From Aspidapion aeneum (taxonomy: Eukaryota > Arthropoda > Insecta > Coleoptera > Brentidae): a DNA stretch of 64,000 nt. The stretch lies in assembly GCA_963576565.1 (NCBI GenBank), contig OY755039.1, positions 127,580,640-127,644,639 on the forward strand, in the 5' to 3' direction. Positions 1 to 10,672 of the stretch are shown one piece after another. Position numbers and translations under genes: made by a program. The notes below the pieces were generated by a model. The model made no database searches. It was not told where the DNA came from and saw only the letters and a list, made by a program, of their open reading frames with translations. Each line of letters begins with the position of its first letter. Positions within the stretch are counted from its first letter, which is position 1.

Positions 1-96
1 CTATTTTAAGTTGGTGTCTGTAATTGGCAGTTTGCTGTAGATACTATTTTTCATAAATAAATAAATACCTGAAAATGGAATTAAAAAAATTGATAC

Positions 97-197
97 TCCT
101 GGTGGGCTTTGAGGACTAAAACTTGATGTGGAGGAACTCCCAGTCCCAGGGGGGCTATGAAACGGAGGGCTCGAATAGTCAGCATACTTGCAGGTGT
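97..197 (-). CDS. Probable internal exon of an unidentified Ser/Pro-rich protein
   Basis: Read on the minus strand, a pyrimidine-rich tract ending in TTTAG at 198-200 is followed by an open frame rich in Ser, Pro and Gly (it starts T-C-K-Y-A-D-Y-S-S-P-P-F-H-S and ends F-S-P-Q-S-P-P-G). The frame runs to a possible donor GTATCA at 96-91. The segment is clearly more GC-rich than its flanks, as the confirmed exons in this window are. Ser/Pro-rich linkers of this kind are common in transcription factors, but I do not recognise the protein. The rest of the gene would lie before the window start or in exons I cannot see. It could also be an unrelated GC-rich patch. Confidence 0.38.
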
Positions 198-666
198 CTA
201 AATAGAAAAAAATAATATTTATATATTAAAATATATTTATTTCAATTTGAACAATTTTAATTGTCAAATTATTTTGAACTGGGGATCGTAGGAGCACCTT
301 GGGGCCCAGTCCCTCTGTGTGTGCCTAGTAAATAAACCATCGCTGGCAAAGCTTACAAAATTATATATTGCTTACCTTTTGGTATCCGAAAAAGGCAAAA
401 CCCTTTCTGGTACGAGTTTCGGCACCCAGCCACAAACAAATAATGGGCATTTTATGTTATTTGCCTTTTTTTTTAATGAATAGCAAAGTCTATGGCAGTG
501 ACAAAATGCCAAAATGTTGACAAATAATGACATTATTTAATAAAAAAATCTACGCCAATGGGTAACCAATTTTATACAAGGTTTTTTAAAACGTAAAAAT
601 CTATGTCTGTACCTGTAGAAGGAACTTTGTTATATAGTGACCTTACACCTACCTACTAAAAGAATA
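198..666. other. AT-rich non-coding stretch
   Basis: I see no coding frame or terminal repeat here. A GC-richer patch at 280-350 has no recognisable motif. Confidence 0.5.
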
Positions 667-671
667 ATAGC

Positions 672-897
672 TATTGGAAACTGAGTACTGTGGAATGTGG
701 AGGGTACAGTAACACTTATCTACTACAGTTTTCTTATTGAAAAAAAGGTTCAAAAGAAGTTTATAAAATCGGTAACATATATTACGAAAAACGTTCACTT
801 GACAATCTATCAATTATCCATCACATCAAATTTAGAACCCTATTCTTTAACATAAATAGATTCCTATTCCTAAACACGAAAAACACTAACTCTAATA
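672..897 (-). repeat. 3' LTR of the copia element
   Basis: 226 bp, the same length as the copy at 4863-5088 with one mismatch seen. It sits downstream of the RNase H end on the minus strand. Confidence 0.95.
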
Positions 898-909
898 CTC
901 CCACTTTTT
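898..909 (-). other. Polypurine tract of the copia element
   Basis: On the minus strand AAAAAGTGGGAG directly abuts the 3' LTR, as expected for the plus-strand primer of reverse transcription. Confidence 0.8.
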
Positions 910-917
910 GAGTGTTT

Positions 918-2099
918 TTAAATAATATCAGACTCATTTCGAAATGTAGGCACTAAAATATTCTTATAAATTTTAAGTCCCAACAATGATCTGAGTTTCT
1001 GAAATGTCTCTCTGCACAAAATATCAGCTTGTTGATCTTTCGTTCCAATATACTTTGGTAAGATCTCATCATTTTGATACTTCTCTCGAACAAAATTAAA
1101 TTGTATGTCCACATGCTTGGTACAACTGTGAAACTCTGGATTGTGTATCAATTTTATGGCACCTTGGTTGTCAATATGCAGAGGTGTTGCACCATTTATT
1201 GATATTCCAATATCACTCAACAACTGACGTAACCATATAGCTTCTTTGGTTGCTTGACATGCAGCTACATATTCTGCTTCTGTGGTAGATAACGTAACAC
1301 CTGGTTGCCTCTTGCTCGACCAAGTAACTGGACCACCTGAAGCCTTGAACACATAGCCTGTTGTAGATCTTCTCGTCTCTCTGTCTGCTGCATAGTCAGC
1401 ATCACAAAAACCACTTATATTGTAGTCTGGTTCTCTTCTATATTCAATGCCATAATTTGAAGTGCTTTTTAAGTATCTTAAGATTCTTTTTACTGCATTC
1501 CATTGTGCAACAGTAGGATTGTTTAAGAATCTACTAGCAACTCCCACTGAATATGAAATATCTGGTCTGGAGACTAATGCTGCAAACATTAATGAGCCAA
1601 CACATTCTCGGTATGGACCTTCAAAATTGGTATCTGTGTCATTTCTCATTAAATCAGTATTTGGGTCAGCTGGTATTTCTATTGAGTTTGCACCACTCAT
1701 TCCGAACTTGTTAATAATTTTGTTTATATAGCTTGACTGATGAATAAAAATAGAGTTATTTTCTTTGTTTTCTATTATTTCTAGTCCAACAAAATTACTA
1801 ACATTGCTTTCTTTGACTTCCAAGCATTTCTCCAGTTCTAAAAGAACAGTGTCTAGTGAAGTCTCACAAGATGATATTAACAGTCTGTCATCAACATAAA
1901 TAATTAACAAAACTGTATGCCCTTGTACTATTCCTCGATAAATACATTTATCGGCATGTCCTTGTATAAAACCAAAATACTTCAATAGACTGTCAAATTT
2001 CTGGTTCCAGCACCTGGGTGCTTGTTTTAGTCCGTATAAAGATTTTACAAGTCTGCACACTTTGTTTTCAATTTTAGCAAAACCATCAGGTATCTCCAT
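918..2099 (-). pseudogene. Copia pol, reverse transcriptase C-terminal part and RNase H
   Basis: The 393-residue frame holds the copia RT signature SLYGLKQAPRCW, the active-site loop YVDD (IIYVDDRLLIS), the VGSLMF(A)...RPDI connection motif and an RNase H domain with FCDADYA and TTEAEY. It ends in the usual ADILCRETF...LRSLLGL tail next to the polypurine tract. The start shown is only the first Met after a frame break. The preceding RT segment (2045-2377) is in another frame and overlaps it by about 55 bases, so an indel near 2100 separates them. The catalytic residues here look intact. Confidence 0.93.
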
Positions 2100-2377
2100 A
2101 TATATTTCTTCTGACAGTTCCCCATAAAAAAGGCTGTTTTAATGTCAAACTGTCTAATTTTATAATCACGTTGTGCAGCAACAGAAAGGAGTACTCTAAT
2201 TGAATCATACCGGGTTGTGGGTGAAAATATTTCAGCATAATCAAGCCCTTCTTTTTGAGCAAATCCCTTTGCACATAATCTTGCTTTATATCTTTCGATT
2301 TCACCTTTACGGTTATATTTTACTTTAAAGACCCACTTTGATCCTATTGCCTTTCTGCCTTCAGGTAACTCTTGCAA
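2045..2377 (-). pseudogene. Copia pol, reverse transcriptase N-terminal part
   Basis: It contains GSKWVFKVKYNRKGEIERYKARLCAKGF and IRVLLSVAAQR...QFDIKTAF, the RT finger and palm blocks of copia elements. The true reading continues upstream through the in-frame stop near 2412 (a TAA where a GAA codon is expected), so it is not a start. It loses frame near 2100 after ...KTAFFMG. Confidence 0.9.
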
Positions 2378-2464
2378 AATCCAGGTCTTGTTCTGATTAA
2401 GAGAATTTATTTAATCTTGTATAGCTTCTTTCCATTTTTCAGCGTCTTTACAGCTTACAGCTTC

Positions 2465-3028
2465 TTAATAGGTGTCTGGAACTTCTAGCTCTACTAGATT
2501 TAGTTCAAAATCTCTTAATTTTTGCGGTACTTTAACATTTCTTTGTGGTCTCAATTTTTCTAGGTTAGATTGCACCACTTCGTCTTCTACTTCAGTTTCG
2601 TGATCCTCTTGTTGTCTCAAGTTTTCAAGGTTAAGATGTTCTACTTCTTCCTCTTCTTCTGCTTCTTGAATTTCTTGCTGGTCATCATCAGAAAACTCAA
2701 TCAACACTGGTATCGTTTCCTGTTTGTCAACAAATCCCTTGTTTTCCTCATCAAACAAAACATTGCAAGATATGGTAATCTTTTTATTTATTGGATCATA
2801 TAAACGATAATTTGTTGAATTTTTGTCATATCCCACAAATATCATCTTACGACTTTTCGGCTCAAGTTTTGTTCGCTTTTGATTTGGTATATGTACATAT
2901 GCAATACAGCCAAATGCCTTAGCATATCCCAAGTATGGTGCTATTGCTCTGCTTGGAAGGTGTTCGATTAAGAATGTATATTGCAGTACTTGCTGCTTCT
3001 GCCCAGAGATAGTGAGGTGCATTCGCAC
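2465..3028 (-). pseudogene. Copia pol, integrase C-terminal region and linker
   Basis: It matches the distal integrase region of copia polyproteins: HLPSRAIAPYLGYAKAFGCIAYVHIPNQKRTKLEPKSRK, then FVGYDKNSTNYRLYDP. An acidic linker rich in Glu and Gln follows (roughly residues 110-165). The frame ends at a TAA immediately after ...PDTY; the reading resumes in the same frame (EAVSC...), so this is a nonsense mutation. The upstream boundary at 3028-3044 is a frame break. Confidence 0.88.
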
Positions 3029-3043
3029 TGATGAGCATTGATC

Positions 3044-4795
3044 TCACACTTTCCATAATTGTGCGATTCTCTCACATCTTCCATTCTGCTCCGGGGTGTA
3101 AGATGCAATATTTTCTAGCTCAATACCTTCCTTCTTCATGTAAATTTCAAAATCTTTGTTTATGTATTCACGAACATTGTCAACATGCAAAGCATTTACA
3201 GAGTGGCCAAACTTTGTTTTGATTTTATTATTAAACTCAACAAAGCACTCATATGTATCACTTTTGTGCCTAATAAAATAAGCTACTCGGTAACCTGTGT
3301 AGCTGTCTTTAAACAACAACATGTAACGAGCACCTGATACTGATGTTGTTGCCATGGGTCCACATATGTCACTGTAAACTAGCTGCCCGGGTCCACTTTT
3401 GGGAGCTCTGGTTGATTTCGTGAAACTTTTTCTGTGATGTTTACCAAGTATACACGCTTTACACTGAAAGTTGTCAATTTCACTTATTTTCATACCTTTT
3501 ACTAAATCCCTTGCAACCATGTCTTTTAAATACTGCTTGTTAATGTGCCCAAGCCTTTCATGCCAGTTTTTCAATGAGTCATTGACTTTTTCGGCTACAC
3601 TAATCTCACCATTGTTACAGATTGTACGGATAAGCATTTTGTACAGATTATTTGAGTCTTCTCTTATGGCGCTAGCAATTAGGTTATTTTCTTCATAAAT
3701 TCTTGCTTTATTACCTTCTTTTATTATTCTCATCTTTTTATTTGTCAACACACCTTCAGATATCAGATTTTTCCTTAGATCCGGAATAAAAAGAACATTA
3801 TTTATGAATGAGTCATACCAGTTGCCTTCTATGAATTTCTTAATTCTCACTGTTCCTTTTCCTTTTACTTCTAGACTATTACTGTTTCCTAGATAAACAT
3901 AGGAAGGACTTTCTAATTCTTTGTACTCAGAAAAATATTCTTTTCTATAGCTCATGTGTGCTGATGCACCACTATCTAAAATCCAATGATCATTACTTGA
4001 TATTAGGTTTAGCTCTTGTACCTCAATGCTGAGAGCTGTATCACCAACTTTCTTATCTCCTGACTGTCTTGGAGCCTTGCAATCCTTTATCATATGGCCA
4101 CGTCTTTGACAGTTAAAACATTTTAATGGAAACCTTTTTCTTTTATCTGCATTTATTGCGTTTTTCTTTGGGTTCAATGTCAAAGCTGCAAGTGCTTCCT
4201 GTTCTTCTTCTTCTACGTCTGTCAAGTTTTGCTCTTCATCTAAGAGTCTTACAGTCAGATTTTGCACGTTTTGTTTTGTTTCATCCACTGATAGCCAGGT
4301 TTGTCTTACATTTTTATACTTGCGTGGCAGCGAGTTCAAAATCTTTGTTATTATGGCAGTTTCACTAATATCATCACCACAATCTTTGATTTGCCGTGCC
4401 AGGTTCTCAATTTTGGCTACATGCTGTGCTATTGAGTCATTAGGATCCATTTTGTATTTATGAAACTTTTCGTGTGCCATTAGTTTGTTTGCTTCTGATT
4501 TTTGGCTATAAATCGAGTCCAACTTATCTTTCATGTCCTTTGAGGTTTCGCAATTTTCGATTAGATTAATCTGCCCAAAGTCCATGGCAGACGTGATCAA
4601 GAACATTGCCTGTGCATCACTTTTACACCATGTTTTAAGTTCTTCAGCTTCTGTTTCAGCTGGTTTCTTACTTGATCCATCAACTAGTCCAAATAGCCCT
4701 TTTGCTTTTAGGGCGCACTTTAACTGGAACATCCATTGGTGGTAATTTCGTCCAGCAAACTTCGTAATGCTTCCTACTTCGATTTTATCTCCCAT
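3044..4795 (-). pseudogene. Copia gag, protease and integrase N-terminal part
   Basis: 583 codons beginning with a plausible true ATG 54 bp after the primer site (MGDKIEVGSI...). Residues ~1-210 are UBN2-type copia Gag with the PRKYKNVRQTW block. A CCHC knuckle (CFNCQRRGHMIKDC) follows near residue 230. The aspartic protease follows with WILDSGASAHM, then the integrase HHCC zinc domain (HERLGHINKQYL...CKACILGKHH) and the catalytic core starting SGPGQLVYSDICGP, with YTPEQNGRCER near the end. The frame is lost after RIAQLWKV, where the integrase should continue, which breaks the polyprotein. Everything up to that point reads open. Confidence 0.92.
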
Positions 4796-4848
4796 TTTTC
4801 AATGTATATCTTTGTAGTAGATGTTTCTTCTATACCATCCGTAGTGCT

Positions 4849-4862
4849 CTGGGCCTATAACC
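4849..4862 (-). promoter_or_regulatory. Primer binding site of copia type (internal region of initiator tRNA-Met)
   Basis: Directly inside the 5' LTR the plus strand reads CTGGGCCTATAACC. From memory of the tRNA, this equals 13 of 14 bases of the anticodon-arm segment of metazoan initiator tRNA-Met (CTGGGCCCATAACC). Drosophila copia is known to prime from a cleaved 5' half of that tRNA rather than from its 3' end, and the position here fits that mechanism. Confidence 0.75.
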
Positions 4863-5088
4863 TATTGGAAACTGAGTACTGTGGAATGTGGAGGGTACAG
4901 TAACACTTATCTACTACAGTTTTCTTATTGAAAAAAAGGTTCAAAAGAAGTTTATAAAATCGGTAACATATATTACGAAAAACGTTCACTTGACAATCTA
5001 TCAATTATCCATCACATCAAATCTAGAACCCTATTCTTTAACATAAATAGATTCCTATTCCTAAACACGAAAAACACTAACTCTAATA
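4863..5088 (-). repeat. 5' LTR of the copia element
   Basis: 226 bp, paired with 672-897. As the upstream LTR on the minus strand it should carry the promoter, but no clear TATA box is seen. Confidence 0.95.
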
Positions 5089-5275
5089 ATAGCAACACAC
5101 AGTTTTTTTTATCAGGTACTTACACTGTACTTTAAAATGTTTTTAATCCTGACCTAAAAAGAAAACAAATATTGCTACCCTATTTCTCTATGATAAGTTA
5201 TTACCATACTAAAACACACCAAAAAAATAATATGGAGACTAAAATACCATATAATAAATGGTATCAAGGGTTCAC

Positions 5276-5930
5276 CTAAACAAACAGGCTTACAAACTGA
5301 CTAGGCAACAAGTACTTCTTTAGTCTCTTAAACATAATATTTGATTTGCAATTTTTAATGTCTAATGGTAATTTGTTATACAATCTGATTCCTTTATAAA
5401 ACAATGATTTATATCCTAATTCAGTATTTATACTATTTAAATAAAAATTGCAGTTATTCCTTGTTGCATAGGCATGAACATTTGTGACATTTATCAATCT
5501 GTTGTCTAAATAATTAGGTAGTTGATTATTCTTTAATTTGTGTATAAAAAGAATTACATTTAACCATTGAAGCTCTTTTAACATATCTTCTATTCTAGTA
5601 TATCGGTTTTTTCTTAAAATTATTCGCATGACAATATTTTGTAATTTTCGGAACCTATTAAGATCTTCGTTATTCATTAAATTAAAGATTGTAGAGCAAT
5701 ATGTAAAATGTGGTAGGATTATCGTATTATTAACTATTAGTTTGTTTGCTAATAAATTTGTTTTAACACCCCCAATTTTTTTCCAATTTTTTTTGCAAGA
5801 TTATCAGCATGTTTTCTAAAATTTAATTTTTTGTCAATAATGACCCCCAAATACTTCGTGTCATTTACCAATTCAATTTTTTCTCCATTTATATTAATAT
5901 TTATTGTATTGGGAAGACCGACGATATGAC
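5276..5930 (-). mobile_element. Non-LTR retrotransposon, 3' end of ORF2 (5'-truncated)
   Basis: On the minus strand from about 5930 the reading includes NDTKYLGVIIDKKLNFRKH and a frame change. The 133-residue stretch after it has LRNRYTRIEDML-type text (KLQNIVMRIILRKNRYTRIEDML, LFYKGIRLYNKLPLDIKNCK). This is the thumb/C-terminal region seen in insect Jockey/CR1-like reverse transcriptases. No RT catalytic core is present. A second copy of the same family lies at 45278-46600, so its identity as a repeat is secure, while the clade is uncertain. Confidence 0.82.
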
Positions 5931-6039
5931 TAGGACGCGACTTTGCCGAATTTCTGTGCTTATCTAATTTTCTACTTTGTTTTATTATTTAAGGTTATTT
6001 AAGGGGTTAGGAAACATTTTGTGATTATGATTCTTTTTA

Positions 6040-7642
6040 AAATACTCTGCCAATCTATGGGCACCTAAGCTCACACTAGGTACTATAGTTATAGTGTACG
6101 TGTGAGCTAATATAACTAAAAACTGAAATATATTTTATTCAACTCCAGACTCAATTACCTTTCGTTTGATACCACACAAGCCATGTTTTGACTTAAACTT
6201 TAATTTTTGAAATCTACCCCCACCCTTAAAGAAAACAAAAACTATAATGTATTTTGTTAAACTCCGGACTCAATTACCTTTCGTTTGATATCACACACGC
6301 CATATTTCCACATAAACACTAATTTTTTAAATTTACCCCCACCTTTTTTAAAAAAAGTAAAATGTATTTTATTTAACTCCAGGCGCAATTACCTTTCGTT
6401 TGATATCACACACGCCGTATTTTTACATAAACTCTCATTTTTGAAATATACCCCCACCCTTTTATTTGGCCTGTGTTTGGTGGATTTTGTTCATTTTTAA
6501 ATGGGACCATCTCGACCCAAAATCCAGCGTAGGTACCAAATTTCATTAAAATCGGGCAAGCGGTTTTTGAGTTATGCGCGTTGGTCGTTACAGACAGACA
6601 GACATACAGACAGACAGACAGACGGCGCAACAAAAAAGTTTCAAAATCATCTGAAATGCAAAGATATATAAAAATTTTTGAAATCGGAGCAACTTTTTTT
6701 TTCTCGAAAAAACTATACTATAGTATAGTAGTAGTGTGAGCTAAAACCGTAGTAGGAAGATACAGGTTTGTTTAAAATAAAATAATTGACCAAGGTTAGG
6801 TTTGGTTAGGTTTAAAAAAGTTTAGTTAGGTTAAAATAAAAACGGTTAGGTTACCTGGTTAGCCTTTTGTTTTCTAATAAAAAAAAATAATTTAGTTTTT
6901 TCTCGAAGATATGGCAACAGCGCGTTAAAGTAAGGTTAAACAATTGATTTTAAAAGTTGTTTTTTTATTTAAAAAAAAAACTGAATAATGCAGAAATCTA
7001 AAGGGTCTGCTATATGGAAGATTTTTAGCTCACACATAAACTCCATATCATTATTTTCGGGATAACTTTTTACGATTTTTTTTAGCTGGCCTATGCTATT
7101 TGTTATGGTAACAGCTGATTACTATCAAAAAGTTATCTCAAGAATTATGGAATGAACTATATACTATACTATAGTAGTGTGAGCTATGGGGATCCTAATT
7201 CTTTCGAAAAAAAAAAGTTGCTCCGATTTCAAAGTTTTTTATATATCTTCGCGTTTCAGATGATTTTGAAACTTTTTTGTTGCATCGTCTGTCTGTCTGT
7301 AACGACCAACGCGCATAACTCAAAAACGGTTTACCCGATTTCAATGAAATTTGGTATCTAGGCTGGGTCTTGGGTTGAGATGGTCCCATTTAAAAATGAA
7401 CAAAATCCACCGAACACAAGCCAAATAAAAGGGTGGGGGTAAATTTCAAAAATTAGAGTTTATGTGAAAATATGGCGTGCATGGTATCAAACGAAAGGTA
7501 ATCGAGTCTGGAAATAAAAAAAAAATACATTTTAGTTTTTTTTTAAGGGTGTATAAAATATATTTCAGTTTTTAGTTATATTAGCTCACATGTACACTAT
7601 AACTATAGTACCTTAGGGGCCCATATATTGGCAGAGTATTTT
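6040..7642. mobile_element. Foldback-type element with ~0.6-kb inverted arms
   Basis: The left arm starts AATACTCTGCCAATCTATGG and the right arm ends with its inverse (CCATATATTGGCAGAGTATT, 7621-7640). Both arms contain the same ordered blocks: a short palindrome bounded by CTCACAC...GTGTGAGC, imperfect repeats of a ~90-bp unit (CTTTCGTTTGATAYCACAC), a GACA-rich run (CAGACAGACAGAC), GGAGCAAC followed by a T-run, and CTATACTATAGTAGTGTGAG. The central part (6746-7140) is AT-rich and non-coding, and has clustered GGTTAGG words. Open frames crossing the arms are by-products of the repeats. Related single arms are at 20871-21560 and about 32345-32640. No transposase is encoded. Confidence 0.8.
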
Positions 7643-7794
7643 CCCAAAAATACTGTGTCTGGATAGCCGACCGGACCCGAAAGTGCTATGATTTTTGGTT
7701 AAATATATCTTATGGACAAAATGAGATACAGAGTCACACATAAAATATCATATAGAAGCTGATATGACTCCTTGTGTAATGCACAATTTAAATA

Positions 7795-7951
7795 CAGTGA
7801 AAATCACTTATAACGATATCGGATATTACGACATATCGGTTATAGCGACGACATATTAAGGTCCCGACCGAGTTCTATATTATAACCCTTTTTGTTACCT
7901 TTTTTCTCTATTAAGCGGTCCGTTTAATGTTGTTATAACCGATATGCACAG
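7795..7951. mobile_element. 157-bp pogo/Tigger-like MITE
   Basis: TA target duplication at both ends, with ends CAGTGAAAATCACTTATAAC and, inverted, CTGTGCATATCGGTTATAAC. The internal TTATAACGATATCGG words match the style of the Tigger relict at 62335-63366. Confidence 0.7.
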
Positions 7952-10199
7952 TATATCTTTAGGCAGCAGCCAATTTAAGATTTGTTTGATTTAAAGTAGC
8001 TGTTAAATGCTTCAAGGCCATGTAAAATATGTTATATTTAAATAGAGTTGGGCCACTTTGTTATATTATTTTTTTTCATATAATATAACTTTTTGTATAT
8101 TATTGATGTTGTTTTAATATACCCCAAATTTACCTCGGCTAGGTAGAGCTATTTAGGGTCGTGAGGTTCTTTTAAGAAAAATATTGTCAATTTTCTATTT
8201 TTGAAATGATAATAGACCTCTATTTACTTTGACACAATTAACAACAATGGTGACACCAATGTATCAATGCAGGAACGAAATAAAAGATCAGGATTACTTT
8301 TTGTTTACAAACCTCAACATTTATTTTGTTTCAGAAAGAAGAACAAATAAAAATCAAATGATCAAATATAAACAAAAAAAAAATATTAATTTTTTGTTTC
8401 TTAAAAAGGTAGTAAAAAAAATGATATTAATAAAATTATAGATAGACCTTGTTTCTTTTGATGTACATATGTTGTAATAGTTTTGTCGAGAATTGAGGTT
8501 AGAAAAAAAATAACATGAAAACAAAACAATCCTAACCCAGGAAATGTTAGACTCAGTATACTTGAAGTAATCTTTAAAATACAACTTATGGTTTCAATCA
8601 TTTTCCACCGATAAAAACAAAAAAAACTTTATTTTCTGATCAGGTCCGTCAAAACACCCTATATAAATAGTAGAATTCTGTAGAATTACCAAATAAAACT
8701 TTAGTCTATTCACACCAAATTATTTATCTTTTCGGGGCACAAATCATCACCTAAGTTTATAAAAAAAACAAAAATGTGTATTTTGGTTATAAAAAAAAAC
8801 TATATGAAAAAAAACAAACCAGCTATTGGCAATAGCTATATAAAATTTTAGCTGTATTAACCTGTCTAACTCTATTTCAACCAAAGGTGCTTATGATACC
8901 TATAACCTCAAATTTAACCATATGGTCATGTCATAGTGACTATTGTTAATTAGTACCAAGCTATCCAAAAAAGAAATGAGAGAGAGATCCAGGATTAATT
9001 ACTAGCTTAAAATCATAATCTGGATTCTAGAAATCCCATGTAGGCACAACATTGTGAACCCATTATAAATAAACTATAACCAAAATACCATATAGCCAAT
9101 ATATAAATATTTTGTTGAACATAGTTCGAACTATAAAACAAAAAAATATGAAACTAATCAAAATTTTTATAAAAAAATTAAGTAGTCTAAATAGAGAGAT
9201 AATTGTCTGTTAAAGACATAAAGAAAAAAAACATTTCCTCGGCAAAGAAAAATTTTTATAAAAATATATATGTCATAACATATTAACCTAATTAAAAAAA
9301 AATCTGGTATATGCAATTGAATTTCATATTACCATTAATTAAAATTAGAGCAAAGTTCTAATTTATCCTATAAAGAAAATTTCAAGCCATGCTAGATGAA
9401 CAAAAAAAAATTTTTAAGGTTATGTTATAACATAATTAAAATACCTTGTTTCTCGACAAAAATTTCGAACAGAAAGAGCCGATTTTTGTAAAATTCCTCT
9501 CAATCTCCCAAACTGCATAGCAATAACTAACCAATCAGATTCCTCAAAACCACAAAATTTGCATTCTCCAGAAAATCAATAGCACAAATCCGTATTCATT
9601 AATAAGACTAAAACTGACTGAATAATTTCGAGTCACTTTATTTAAATTACAAAAAACTTATCTTTATTGTTTTATAGGTAAATAAATTAGTAAACAATCT
9701 CAGAGTCTTTGCAAAACAAAGCTTTTTAGGTTAAAATACAACACGGCCTATTACGCAATCACGGTCGTACGTAAGTTGAACAACCAGAAAATTATTTCTA
9801 TCCCTGTTTCACCCGAATGACAAAAAAAGGACAGACAACTCACTCGGTCCTTTTCCTAAACTGAAACAAATTCAAAATGAACTTCTTCCAGCGGTTAGAT
9901 CGCTGCATAAAATCAATAATCTTGAGCTTAACCTGACTACAGATAGATAGCGTGCAAGTCAACGGACAAATTTTCAAAATATTCTAATTAAACTCTCTCA
10001 CGTAAGGTGTCGCTAGAGGTTATTTTTTAAAGCAAATATTAATTCATTTAGCAAAAACGCGTTACGGAAAAAATGTAATTTTATTCGTAACAAATATTCA
10101 AACAAAAAATAAATCCTACTTTTTTGTTTTAAAATAATTTAAAAACCGAGCACTTTTTAGAGAACTTAATTTGCAGTATGTATAATGTCATTCTTTTAG
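7952..10199. other. AT-rich intronic or intergenic DNA
   Basis: No coding frame of significance. A TATA-like CTATATAAATAG lies at about 8660. The stretch 9720-9990 is GC-richer and CpG-containing, but I found neither exon signals nor the missing first ZNF622 exon there. Confidence 0.45.
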
Positions 10200-10672
10200 A
10201 TACAACCTAAAACGAAAAGTAGCAGAACTACCTCCGGTAACCAGTGAACATTTTGAACTAAAAGTTCTAAATCAAAGAAATGCCAATGCTATCCAAGAAC
10301 AGGAACAACATGTTTATTGCAAGTGCTGCAAAAAGAGTTTTAACAGTGATAATGCTTATACAAATCATTTAAACTCCAAAAAGCACAAGGAGATGGAAAG
10401 AAATTACATTCCTTCGGACGACAAGGTAGACCTTGTTACCTCGAAAAATGGATCAGCTCAACAAAAAGCTTCTGAAGTAGAAAATGCTGAGTGTGATTCT
10501 GAGATAGAAGAGGTTGGCTCTGATGAATGGTCAGATGCTGAGAACCCCATTGATAACAATGATTGTATTTTCTGCAATCATCATAGCAGAAGTTTTATGA
10601 TGAACCTTGAGCACATGACCTTGGCTCATTCTTTTTTTATACCAGACATTGAGTATTGCACAGATGTAGAAG
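10200..10672 (+). CDS. ZNF622: ZNF622, first visible coding exon
   Basis: Acceptor TTCTTTTAG ends at 10199. The exon enters in phase 2 (the split codon is completed by A) with YNLKRKVAELPPVTSEHF. It holds the finger C-x2-C-x12-H-x5-H (CKCC...HLNSKKH), a Glu/Asp-rich linker and CIFCNHHSRSF...LEHMTLAHSFFIPDIEYC. Donor GTATAA at 10673; it exits in phase 1. Confidence 0.92.

Larger units (their letters stand above)
667..5093 (-). mobile_element. Ty1/copia LTR retrotransposon, full length, recently inserted
   Basis: The element is bounded by a 5-bp target duplication ATAGC (667-671 and 5089-5093). It has two 226-bp LTRs (672-897 and 4863-5088) with one difference seen (TTTAG versus TCTAG near 831). 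The LTRs start TATTGG and end CTAATA rather than the usual TG...CA. On the minus strand the order is primer site, gag with a CCHC knuckle, protease, integrase, reverse transcriptase and RNase H, the copia order. The near-identical LTRs mean a young insertion, yet the coding region carries two in-frame stops and at least two frame breaks. This copy was therefore probably mobilised in trans or decayed quickly. It lies upstream of the visible ZNF622 exons. Confidence 0.95.

Noticed and set aside
6780..6850. GGTTAGG words as interstitial insect telomere (TTAGG)n
   Set aside because: Not contiguous or in constant phase; lies in the foldback centre.
6406..7389. Frames with CLSVTTNAHNSKT peptide
   Set aside because: Products of the GACA-rich block of the foldback arms, the same in all copies.
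8229..8601. Overlapping frames on both strands
   Set aside because: AT-rich low-complexity translation only.
9720..9990. Missing first exon of ZNF622
   Set aside because: GC-richer patch searched for the first C2H2 finger and the DWHR splice boundary; neither present.
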